Assembly: GCA_902806575.1 (NCBI GenBank)
Contig: CADCXD010000018.1
Span: 4,092,001-4,156,000, forward strand
DNA from: Jackrogersella multiformis
Taxonomy: Eukaryota; Ascomycota; Sordariomycetes; Xylariales; Hypoxylaceae
Length of the DNA: 64,000 bases
Reading direction: 5' to 3'
Shown: piece after piece, positions 54,705 to 64,000 of the stretch
Position numbering within the stretch: position 1 is the first letter of the stretch
Layout: every line of letters begins with the position of its first letter
Program-made: the position numbers and the translations under genes
The notes under the pieces: generated by a model
Databases searched by the model: none
What the model saw: only the letters and a program-made list of their open reading frames with translations
What the model was told of the DNA's origin: nothing

Positions 54705-56459
54705 ATGCATATGGCTACCTCCGTTGCTCCCATCGCAGATGGCGATAGCTCTGACGAGAGCGATTATGGATCTGAATTTTCGATAGGCGAGGAAGGTATC
54801 GTAAATCAGCTTCTCGAGAACCTTGGGGATAAGACAGTAGTTACTTCGCCGCGCGAGTCCCCGAACACGAGCACCGCCGCTCCTAGTCTTGCGCAAGTTG
54901 TCTTGCACGCTGATACGGATATTAAGGGTGCCGGCAACCTGTCAATCCCATCACCACCTCTTAAGCAGGAAAACCAGCGCCATGGATCGGATCGGCCTAG
55001 TCGCTCAGAGGGCACCCGGCTAAGCGACGTCCAGGTCGTTGGAAGCAATCGCAGCCAATATAGCGGCGACTCAATTACTCGTTCGATTGCGCGTGCACCA
55101 CCACATATCCCGTTGGGTGGCGTTCAGTACCCGGATCGTGAGTTCGCCAAATAGCACAAATACGCATGTCCGAGACAAGACGCCTCTAACTAGCAGCACT
55201 TAGTTAGCCGCGCCCTACCCCGTGCAAATTCCGGCACCGCCCCCGAATCGGGGTCTCTCGAGCCCTCAAAAGATACCCGATCTCCTCTGCAACGCTTTCG
55301 CTCCTTTCCCAAGAAGCCACTCAACGTTTCTGACTTAGCTTCTGGTGCCTGGTGTGAGCTACAGTATTGGTATACGCTCTCTCTGCTGCCTGGAGGAAGG
55401 AAGACGCGGACTGCGGCGATGCGAGGCGGCACCCGTGTCCACCAGACATTGGAGGATCAGGTCCACACTACGGTCCAAGTGAACGTAACCAACAAGGAAG
55501 AGGCATTTGCGCTGCGACTGTGGAATGTAATCCAGGGACTTCGCACACTTCGGGACACCGGCATGACCAGAGAACTCGAAGTATGGGGGATTATCGAGGG
55601 CCAAGTCATCAACGGGATCATAGACGAAATCTGTCACGAGAGTCCGAATGCCGCTTTCGAGCAGGAGCTCAACCAGTCGCAGTCATCCGGGGACCTCATT
55701 ACAAACTACTCAAGGCAGCAGGCAACCATAACGGATTATTTGGGGCCACATCATAAAAGAGTTTACTTGACCGATGTCAAGACTCGCGCATCAGAAAGGT
55801 TGCCCACCGGCGCAGCTCTCAGACCAGCCAGGGTCCAGTTGTTCCTGTATCATCGTCTTTTGGGGGACATGGCCTCCGGCGCGGTAGACTTTGCTGTTAT
55901 ACTGGATCGATACGGACTTAGAGCTGATGCTCTGTTTTCTGATGCCTTCATGGCTCAAGTAGGCGAGCTGCATGACGAAATATTTTACGACGCGGATTCG
56001 GACTTCGGGGCGGCATCGTCAAGTCCTCAGTCTCACCGCTCTGGGCATGGTGCCGAATGGCCAAGCGCATCCCCAGGACAGTCGCATCAGATGGTACCGC
56101 CTACAGATTTGATTCGGTATCGTTCCATCACTCAGATGCTCCCGATATTCCAGTCCGAGCTTCGAGAGACTTTCCCACAGGGCGCCGCTACGCTAGGAGA
56201 TCTTCTCGCTGTTCAGTACCGCCACAGGGAAGACGGTCGCATTCTCGGGAATAACTCCTTTCCCAACGACCCTGAAGCATTAGAGGGATATATTAAAGAG
56301 AACATGAGGTGGTGGCGCGGGGAAAGAGATGCCGAGGGTGTTTCTATCGAAGAGACTTACAAGTGTAGGTCGTGCGAGTTTGCGGAGAGCTGCCAATGGC
56401 GAAAAGACAAAGAAGCTGCATTTCTACAGAAGAAGAGCGCTTCGCGCCTTTATAACTGA
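54705..56459 (+). CDS. EXO5: Exonuclease V (EXO5/DEM1), mitochondrial DNA maintenance
   Basis: Single-strand DNA exonuclease with a 4Fe-4S cluster, required in yeast for mitochondrial genome stability. Exons 54705-55137 and 55204-56459 give 562 aa; the intron is GTGAGT...CACTTAG, 66 nt. A second ATG at 54,711 is an equally possible start. The N-terminal ~180 residues are acidic and Ser-rich, with no strong presequence. The catalytic core starts at LASGAWCELQYWYTL (first cluster Cys C195) with RGGTRVHQTLED. Nuclease residues lie in EGQVINGIIDEI and YLTDVKTR. The remaining cluster Cys are in YKCRSCEFAESCQW (C532, C535, C541). All four Cys are present. Confidence 0.93.
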
Positions 56460-57231
56460 CATAATACATATTTATCACGGCTCGATTTCTCCGAATTCAC
56501 GTCGGTACATACAGTATATTACTGCTTCCAAGATATTAGTGACATTGTGAAATCGACCTTGGGTGAATATTGTCGAACCGATGTTCCTATACTACATTCC
56601 CCGTGTTTTAGAGGAAATATATGAGTTTTACGATTCTCCAAGGGTTTCTCCATCATTAGTAATAGTATCCTGAACTTGACTACATGTCCAAGTGGAGCTT
56701 AAGACGATCAAGGCCTTCATGACTAATATCAGGGCAAAAGCGGTTAATATTATATTGATTATAATACGAAGAACTTGGCTTCGTTTCTAGATTATTGGAC
56801 ACAATTCGCTTAGTGCTGCTGCCTCTCTTCTCTCTCTGCCGTGATTTCGAGGTTCTGATACTTTTGGCCTCTATTTGGAGGGCCTGGGCGGTTTAGCGTC
56901 ACCTGCATAGGAAAGCGGTTCTCGATTTTAACCGTTCCTTGAACCCAATGCAACATTCAATCGTGGAGAATCCTTGCGAGAGCCATCGCGTCTAATTGTC
57001 AAAAATGATGCATACCTTTTGCCTATCAAGGCAAAAACGATCCTGGAGACGTTCTGGATTCTGGGCAACACGAACACCAAAGTAATTAAAGATCAGAGGG
57101 GGGCGGATAAATCTTGTTGGTCTGGCGCATGAAGCCAAGGACCGCTGTATACTTCATATATCTTCTACCCATGGTTTACAAAAGCTCTTGAGACCCTACG
57201 TCGAACGTTAACTAACACAATACCAACCACA
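56460..57231. other. Spacer, no gene
   Basis: 3' region of EXO5 and promoter of the GH30 gene. AT-rich near 56,740-56,770. No gene recognised. Confidence 0.45.
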
Positions 57232-58737
57232 ATGTCGTTCTTACTACTGGTAACAGTGGCAGCCTCTCTGCCACTGGCGGCCTTAGCGAGGAACACAAAC
57301 CTGAGAGCTCGGCAGTCAGGAAACACGGTTACTGTGAACCTCGACCAGAAGTACCAGACGATTGATGGCTTTGGCTGCTCGGAGGCATTCCAGCGAGCCG
57401 TGCAGATGTCTAAGTTGACGGAAGAGCAGCAGCAATATACCCTCGACCTTCTCTTCAGCACGACAAATGGAGCAGGGTTATCTATTCTCCGCAACGGCAT
57501 TGGCTCGTCACCAGACATGAGCTCCGATCACATGGTCTCCATCCAGCCCAAGAGCCCAGGAGGCCCCTCGAGTTCCCCGAGTTATGTCTGGGACGGTTCG
57601 GATAACAAGCAGCTGTGGGTTTCGCAGGAGGCCGTCAGGCGTGGGGTCAAGACGATTTATGCCAACGCATGGAGTGCACCAGGCTACATGAAGACCAACG
57701 GCAACGACGCGAACGGAGGCACCCTCTGTGGGGTGGGCGGTGCTTCGTGCTCTAGCGGCGACTGGAAGCAAGCGTATGCCGATTACCTAGTTCAATACAT
57801 CAAGTACTATCAAGAGGCTAACGTAACAATAACGCACCTTGGATTCGTCAATGAACCGGATCTCACGTTAGTTGCACCTTTGCGAAAAAGACACGATCCG
57901 ACGGTAGACAGCTGACAGGTGGTGTGCTAACCTAGGACGAGCTATGCGTCGATGCGATTCTCCGGTTCGCAAGCGGCGGATTTCATCAAGGTACTCGGGC
58001 CTACTCTCGAAAAGGCCAACCTAAGCTCGGTTGGCATCAACTGCTGCGACGCAGAAGGCTGGAATAGCCAGGCAGGCATGCTGGGCCAGCTAAGCTCAGT
58101 CGACAGCCTCATCTCGACCATCACCGCGCATTCTTATACGTCGTCGCCTGGGTCGCCTATGAATACGCGTCATCGTGTCTGGCAGACAGAGGCTGCCGAC
58201 CTGAACGGGCAGTGGCAAGGAGGATGGTACAGCAACGGCGGCGCGGGGGATGGCATGACTTGGGCTAATAACATATACACGGCCATCGTGAATGCTAACG
58301 CTTCCGCCTATCTCTACTGGATCGGCGCTCAAACCGGGACAACCAATTCAAAACTTATCCGGATTGATGGCAATAACGTGTCTCCCTCGAAGCGTCTGTG
58401 GGCCTTTGGACAATGGAGCCGATTCGTCCGGCCAGGCGCGGTCCGCGTGGGCGTACAGGGGGCTGCGTCAGGCGTACGTGCGTCGGCATTCCAGAATGTC
58501 GATGGTTCAGTTGCGGTTCAACTCATCAACAGCGGAGGGTCAGCCGCCGACGTGCAGGTCAAAGTCAGCGGTGGAGGTGGGTTTAGCTCAAGTGCCGCCA
58601 CCGCCTATGTCACTGATAATAGTCATGACTTGAGTGACTTGACTGTATCACTGAATGGAGGAACAGCTGCAGCCAGGGTGCCTGCAAGGGCGATGGTTAC
58701 AGTTGTGTTGAAACAAGAGCCGGCGGTGCTAGCATAG
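57232..58737 (+). CDS. GH30 glycosidase, probable subfamily 7 endo-xylanase
   Basis: Secreted glycoside hydrolase family 30 enzyme; the sequence is closest in my judgement to the fungal GH30_7 xylanases that act on glucuronoxylan. Exons 57232-57866 and 57936-58737 give 478 aa; the intron is GTTAGT...AACCTAG. Signal peptide about 1-19. The (beta/alpha)8 domain opens with YQTIDGFGCSEAFQRA. The acid/base Glu is E208 in GFVNEPDL, and the nucleophile is E297 in VWQTEAADLNG. The C-terminal beta-domain (about 385-478) is Gly/Ser/Ala-rich. An endo-beta-1,6-galactanase or -glucanase activity is the alternative. Confidence 0.88.
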
Positions 58738-59869
58738 AAGGCCTTGGGATGGCCGACCTGTCATAGTGACAATTGGTTTGAATATCGAAGATTCTCCACG
58801 GAGGTGAATTTGGCATATTGTTCTTTATTCAGATAAATGTCTGAACCGATATGAAGTTCAACCGTGTCTCGCCCTTTATACTTCGACGTTGATGCGGCTA
58901 TTATCGTCAGTGCAATGAGCATACCACTAATGTTCATGGATGGTTATGATGTCCATAGGTACCTAGGTAACTAAGTAGGAATATCAAGTTCTCGTACCTA
59001 ATTAATGAGAATGCTCTTGAAGTATTAAAAGGTACCTAGTGTAGGATGATAATGTATTATGTAATACACTATCTAGGAGACTTCTTTAAGACGATCCCTG
59101 TCTCATTATGCTGGTTAGAGTACTATGTAAAGGTGTGGAGCAGTGCCTGCCAGATAGCGAAATATAACTGGATGAGGGCCTCGTCCGAAGCCTTGCGGAG
59201 ATGACCGCTAAAAAGGTTAACTGACATGGGTTGGCATCCTTCTTTTTACGCCGGGTTATAGAGCTCTGTATCGAGTACTTGATCAGCTCTCTCCTATCGA
59301 ACCAGATCATCGGCATTCTGGGGCACTCCCTTTGTATCGAGTACACTATATATGGTCATTGTTAGCTGCCTAGGTATCTCGAATTGAGGTCAAAGGAATC
59401 AGCCAAGACTCTCACGCTCCGCTCTATTGGTGACGCTCAGATTCGTCACCTTAGGTACTACCTAGGTCCTAGGTAGGTATGTAGTGTATGTAGGTCTAAC
59501 TGTCATCGTTGCAGTGGTATGCAGAATGATAAATTTAGGGAGTTGGGTTACACTCGTAGAGTGGTTCGGTTAAGGGGGCGATATCTACCATCACGTTAAT
59601 GGGAACCTCGTCTGTTCGTCTCAAAATTTTTACTTCGCTAATCTATCACGTCGAATTTTGGTTCGTCTGTTCGGGTTTCTATGAATCGCTCTTTTACCCT
59701 CCTCTAATTTATTTTCTCCTTTCTTTGGTCTGCCGAGTTGATTTGCGTCGCATCGTGGTCTCCATCATGAGGAATGAAAAAAATTATCTTCTAAAGAATC
59801 GGCTGAGGTAGTGTAGACGGGGAAAATTTTAGTCTCCAGCAAACAGCACGCTCCATCGACAACGACTCG
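58738..59869. other. Intergenic region, no gene
   Basis: Palindromic words at 58,958-58,972 and 59,450-59,485. The leader before 59,870 is pyrimidine-rich. Nothing coding recognised. Confidence 0.5.
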
Positions 59870-61738
59870 ATGTTGTACAACCGTAGTCCTCGCGACTGGC
59901 TGGCTAGCCTTCCGGACAGTCGCATATGCTCGTTGAGATGGCAATCCATACTTCGCTACGCCGCCATCACCTTTATCGTCTCCATGACCTTGTCCGGCAT
60001 CTTTCTATTTCGCCGACCAGAGGGATTTCTCCGCGACAGCGGGTCGCATTACTTCGAATACTTCTGGAACCGGACGGCGAATCATCCCATCGACCAACTC
60101 ATTAGCGACGCGCACAACTTCCACGAGAACCTACTCAAACAACGAAGCCTCGACCTTCCCGCAGCCGCCGCCCGGTATCGCGAGCGACGAGGGCGACACC
60201 CCCCTCCGGGCTTCGATGCCTGGTTCAGATATGCGACGGAACACGAAGCTATCATAGTCGAATCCTTCTTCGACCGAATACACGCAGACATCGCGCCGTT
60301 CTGGGGTCTCGACCCTCAGACGACTGCCGAGAGGGCCTCGTCGTGGGAACACGTTGTCCGCGTCCGCAACGGCGTCGCCAACGGCACAGGAAACACCGAG
60401 GGTAAAGTCCCGTGGCTACAACTCTGGACGAACCTGGTGCGCGAGGCGGCGCCGTGGTTGCCGGATGTCGATATGCCCATAAATTATATGGACGAATCTC
60501 GGCTGATCGTCCCGTGGGAAGACATGACAAATCTTGTGGGGAAAGAACAAGCAAGCCGGTCAATCAGACCAGTAGACGAGGTGACGACGAAGTACAGCGG
60601 TCTAGCTAAAGTTGACGCTATCGGCGGTGACGCTGAGCCTTACCGACCTAAGTTTCTAGGAGGAAGCTATTGGAACCTTACACGGGTGGCATGTGCCCCC
60701 GACTCTCCGTCCCGTAACGTCGCACCGATCGAAAACTTTGAGGAGCTACCGGTGTTCTCGGACGACTGGGACCCCGAGTATGCGTACGAAGGATATATTC
60801 GTAACTTTACCGCCGCTATGGATCCCTGCATCCAGCCCCACCTCCGTGGCATGCACGGCACGTTCGCTGAACCCCTAACCATGTCGACGAGTCAGGAACT
60901 CATCCCCTTGTTCGGCGGGTGCAAGTTATCCGTGAACAACGAGATTCTCATCCCCGGGGCCATGTATTTGACGGACGACCCTTTCTACTCCGGCGGGAGC
61001 ACGCACGGCCCACCCTGGAGGAAGAAGATCGACGGCCTCGTATGGCGGGGTGTTGCCTCCGGCGGCCGTAACAAGAAGGAGAACTGGACACATTTTCAGC
61101 GCCACCGCCTTATCGAGATGCTGAACGGGACCACCGTTTCCGGGATGGAGGAGAACAGTGCTCGCGCGATGACATTCGAGATGCCGCCCATGCAGAAATA
61201 CGACTTCCCGAGAAGGCGAGAGGGAACCATAGGCACCTGGCTGGAAGAGTTCTCCGATGCGGGATTTGTCAAACTCCTCTGCTTCCCGGAAGATTCCAAT
61301 TGCTCCTACGTCAGGCCATACTTCGCCGAGCAACAAAGCATCCCGATGGGGGAACAGTATAAATATAAGTTCATGCCCGACGTGGATGGTAATAGCTTCA
61401 GCGCTAGGTTTAGAGGCTTCCTGCTGTCGACCTCGCTACCTCTCAAAGCTACTATCTATGCGGAATGGCACGACGACCGTCTCGTGCCCTGGTTGCATTT
61501 TGCCCCGATGGACAATACCTTTCAGGATTTATACGCCCTCCTAGACTATTTCACTAGAGACGTGAAGGGCGACAAGTCGGCGCGTTTCATTGCCGAGGAA
61601 GGCAGGTCATGGGGTGCCAAAGTGCTTAGAAGGGAGGACATGTTGCTGTATGTCTGGAGACTACTTCTCGAATTTGCACGTGTATGTGACGAGAAACGGG
61701 ATATGCTAGGATACGTAGATGACTTAAGACCGGTGTAA
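59870..61738 (+). CDS. GT90 (CAP10-like) glycosyltransferase
   Basis: Type II membrane protein of the CAP10/GT90 family, whose fungal members add xylose or related sugars to surface glycans in the Golgi. Single exon, 622 aa. The cytosolic tail and one anchor are at about 29-49 (AAITFIVSMTLSGIFLF). The stem and catalytic region follow with family landmarks: PPGFDAWFRYATEHEAIIVE, LPDVDMPINYMDESRLIVPWE, GGCKLSVNNEILIPG, DGLVWRGVASGGRN, EQYKYKFMPDVDGNSFSARF and LLSTSLPLKATIYAEWHDDRL. The acceptor is not decidable. Confidence 0.92.
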   Translation: MLYNRSPRDWLASLPDSRICSLRWQSILRYAAITFIVSMTLSGIFLFRRPEGFLRDSGSHYFEYFWNRTANHPIDQLISDAHNFHENLLKQRSLDLPAAAARYRERRGRHPPPGFDAWFRYATEHEAIIVESFFDRIHADIAPFWGLDPQTTAERASSWEHVVRVRNGVANGTGNTEGKVPWLQLWTNLVREAAPWLPDVDMPINYMDESRLIVPWEDMTNLVGKEQASRSIRPVDEVTTKYSGLAKVDAIGGDAEPYRPKFLGGSYWNLTRVACAPDSPSRNVAPIENFEELPVFSDDWDPEYAYEGYIRNFTAAMDPCIQPHLRGMHGTFAEPLTMSTSQELIPLFGGCKLSVNNEILIPGAMYLTDDPFYSGGSTHGPPWRKKIDGLVWRGVASGGRNKKENWTHFQRHRLIEMLNGTTVSGMEENSARAMTFEMPPMQKYDFPRRREGTIGTWLEEFSDAGFVKLLCFPEDSNCSYVRPYFAEQQSIPMGEQYKYKFMPDVDGNSFSARFRGFLLSTSLPLKATIYAEWHDDRLVPWLHFAPMDNTFQDLYALLDYFTRDVKGDKSARFIAEEGRSWGAKVLRREDMLLYVWRLLLEFARVCDEKRDMLGYVDDLRPV

Positions 61739-62473
61739 CGAGTGTATATATCTCTTCCTTTTTCGTACTTCGGATGCAGATAATAACCAAATATATCATG
61801 ATTGCTAATAGAATTCGTATGATCTTATCTTGTCTTGAGTTACGATATTATGAATCTCTCTAACGTCAGACTGTATGGGAATACTGGCCCTCATCAACAC
61901 TGATTTCACCAATTGCCTACAAGGGTAGGCTAATGTAAAAGCTTCACATGACGGAATAACGCTACAAAGTTAAGATCATCTGGTATATATTACCGTGTGG
62001 TGGAGGGTCGATTAGATTAGACGGCGCCCTTTCGTAGTTTAGGAGATATAGGCCATAACCCGATATCTTTTAGAATTATCGGTCTTAAGACCTGCCTTGA
62101 CTGCCACTGTAGCTAAACTAAACAGTATCGTAAAACTACCTACCTACCTACCTAGCTAGGTAGGTATGGATTATTAAAGCGAACAGTACGATGTCATAAA
62201 TTAGGGGTCGATGACACTCTTCAAAGCTAACAAGTCACCAACCTTTCATGACGATGATGTAGTCAGTGCATGTAAAGTGTCGGACATAGTAACCTCATCG
62301 GCGTTTAGTATAACAAAGCCGAATCGGAGAAGAACGAGAAATTGGTTACTTTACCATGGTCTAAACGCATATTTAAAAAGGGGTAGCCACGACGAGACTT
62401 CACCAAGATTCGACCACGGTGCTTTAGCATCACTAAAAGTAGTCCAACAGAGTCTTGTTATAACATTATAAAT
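61739..62473. other. Spacer with TACCTACC repeat
   Basis: CCTACCTACCTACCTAGCTAGG at 62,137-62,165. The open frame at 62,211-62,471 is not convincing and ends three bases before the SDR ATG. Confidence 0.5.
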
Positions 62474-63378
62474 ATGCTAGACTATAATCTTCCACTATCT
62501 GATAAAGTTGCTATAGTAACTGGTGCTTCTAGGGGCATCGGGAAAGGCATTGCAATCGAGCTTGCCCGCCGAGGTGCAACGGTATATTTCTATTAGAGGT
62601 ATGCCTCTTCACTGAATTTCCAGTGGCTAACTCTAAAATAGGTGGTTTTAACATACGTTTCCCAGAGCAGTGAGGCTCTCGTTAAAGAAGTTTGCCGAAC
62701 CATTGAAACACTTCCTCATAAACCTCGCACCCATGTCCTCAGGGCCGACCTTAGCACTCTCGACGGAGCCCAGTTACTCATTGGAGGTCTTCTTGAGTGG
62801 AGCGAAAACAAGCTGAAGGTCGACATACTTGTCAATAATGCCGCTGTAGACAATGTAAAGTCCTTGGAAGAACTGACAGTAGACGACTATAACGACGTCT
62901 ATAATCTGAACGTGCGTGGCACTATACTTTTGACTCAGGCGGTTCTACCTTATCTGAGAAGCAATGGCCGACTCATCAACATAGGATCAGTTGGCGGAAG
63001 AATGGGCTTCAAGAGAATGGGTCTCTACAGCTCTTCAAAGGCGGCTCTTGAGGGACTGACTCGAGTCTGGGCCTCCGAGCTAGGTGGCAATGGAACAACA
63101 GTCAACTGTATCGACCCAGGACCTGTCCAAAGTGACATGTTGGACAATATCCCAAAGGACATAGTGGAACTCCAAAAAGCGCTCACGCCTATTGGAAACA
63201 GGCTGGGGACAGTCGACGAAGTTGCGAATATAGTGGCTAGTCTCGCTGGCAATGACGGAGCTTGGATTACCGGACAATGTATTAGCGTAACTGGGGTAAG
63301 TCACGAAACCCATTTTCTGGTTACTGGGGCTTTAAAAGTGCTAACTCCGGGCTTTGGAAGGGATACGCCATGTACTAG
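62474..63378 (+). CDS. Short-chain dehydrogenase/reductase
   Basis: Classical SDR, probably NADP(H)-dependent, of the 3-oxoacyl-ACP reductase-like type. Three exons: 62474-62581, 62642-63295 and a last exon of only 18 nt (63361-63378), giving 259 aa. Cofactor motif VTGASRGIGKGIA, NNAAVDN (101-107), N126, S152, and YSSSK with Y165 and K169. The last intron (GTAAGT, branch GCTAAC, acceptor TTTGGAAG) yields the common fungal SDR ending TGGYAMY. Without splicing, the frame would run on another ~58 residues with no SDR character. The substrate is unknown. Confidence 0.88.
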
Positions 63379-64000
63379 GATATTTCATTTGTGGTATATT
63401 TCCAGAGAGAATGGCTTGACACCTCAGTTTCACATATTAAGGCCTAAGTCTCCTATTATTATATTGTAGGTACCCATGATTGTCTATCAACTTATCGTAC
63501 ACTCCACGATAGCACACTTCCTAATGAATAATACCATTTTCACGTACACGCTCGACGACAAGTATATAGCAGAATTCAATTTACAGAAAAGGATTTCAAC
63601 TTATTCTTTCGATATTTCATGGCTATTGTAGTGCTAGACGGGCCCACAACTAGACACGCCTGCGAGTCCTAGTGTTAAAAAAATACCAAAGTCTATGTAA
63701 TGTCTATGTTAATAACATTGGAAACCTCGGAACATAATACGTCGCCTGATATAGATGATATACAGGAACGAAGCGTCTGGGATGAAAAATATGTAAAATT
63801 ATGTCAAATGGCACTTCGTTACTTACAAACGGCACGATAATACAGCATATTGTGAAGAACGTTCTGCGATCGATTTCTGGGAGGCTGTCTTAATTAGTAC
63901 GGCGCTGTGTTATATATAAAGAGTACTCTATATAAATGGATATGATAACCTTAATCATGAGCCTACTTTGCGAGTTAAAATAAGATGTAATATTATCCCC
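63379..64000. other. Gene-free right edge
   Basis: AT-rich sequence with no coding region recognised; TATATATAAAG-type words near 63,910-63,935. Confidence 0.45.

Noticed and set aside
1..64000. CRISPR arrays, bacterial operons, prophage or plasmid functions
   Set aside because: The genes have spliceosomal introns and eukaryotic families; no spaced-repeat array or bacterial signal was found.
1..64000. Intact transposable element
   Set aside because: No transposase, reverse transcriptase or integrase frame is present; only AT-rich islets that might be relics.

Overview
This is nuclear DNA of a filamentous ascomycete. Nearly every gene is interrupted by short introns (about 50-165 nt, GT-AG with TACTAAC/GCTAAC-like branch sites). 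The gene set is that of a Pezizomycotina genome: a PKC1-type protein kinase C with HR1, C2, C1 and kinase domains, SHE9/MDM33, ADA2, ERG28, IFA38, NUP170/NUP155, EXO5, GAL7, GH92 and GH30 glycosidases, a CAP10/GT90 protein and DHA1-type MFS carriers. Intergenic DNA is saturated with the palindromic words CCTAGG, GGTACC and CCTACCTAGGTAGG. That habit and the carbohydrate-active gene set suggest Sordariomycetes, possibly Xylariales; this last step is inference.

Layout. 0.6-3.2 kb: GH92 mannosidase (-). 3.9 kb: a split tRNA-Pro(AGG). 4-6.8 kb: gene-free and palindrome-rich. 6.9-8.4 kb: a CAX-type cation/proton exchanger (+). 9.2-10.4 kb: aldo/keto reductase (-), divergent from a DHA1-type MFS transporter (11.7-13.4 kb, +). 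14.5-15.6 kb: four-helix membrane protein (+). 15.6-18.4 kb: long repeat-rich leader region. 18.4-22.3 kb: protein kinase C (+), convergent with SHE9/MDM33 (22.9-24.4 kb, -). 25.3-26.3 kb: HAD phosphatase (+), convergent with an MFS transporter (27.2-28.8 kb, -). 28.8-32 kb: gene-poor, with one possible small membrane protein. 32-34.5 kb: a Cdc25-like rhodanese-fold phosphatase and an O-fucosyltransferase-like type II membrane protein (both -). 35.7-47.4 kb is the densest core: ADA2 (-), GAL7 (+), ERG28 (-), IFA38 (+), NUP170 (+). 48.7-54 kb: an orphan disordered protein, a conserved-looking type I membrane protein, an EXPERA/TMEM97-like protein and an F-box protein. 54.7-63.4 kb: EXO5, a GH30 xylanase-like enzyme, a GT90 protein and a short-chain dehydrogenase (all +). 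The last 600 bases are empty.

How the genes relate. This is mostly a housekeeping neighbourhood, not a metabolite cluster: no PKS, NRPS, terpene or pathway regulator gene is present. Functional pairings are few. ERG28 and IFA38 are both ER lipid-synthesis genes and share a 440-bp divergent promoter region. The AKR and the DHA1 transporter are divergent but 1.3 kb apart. Cell-surface and carbohydrate functions recur (GH92, O-FucT-like, GH30, GT90, GAL7) without forming an obvious operon-like unit. Gene models were built by hand from reading frame, splice sites and protein-family continuity; every multi-exon total is a whole number of codons.
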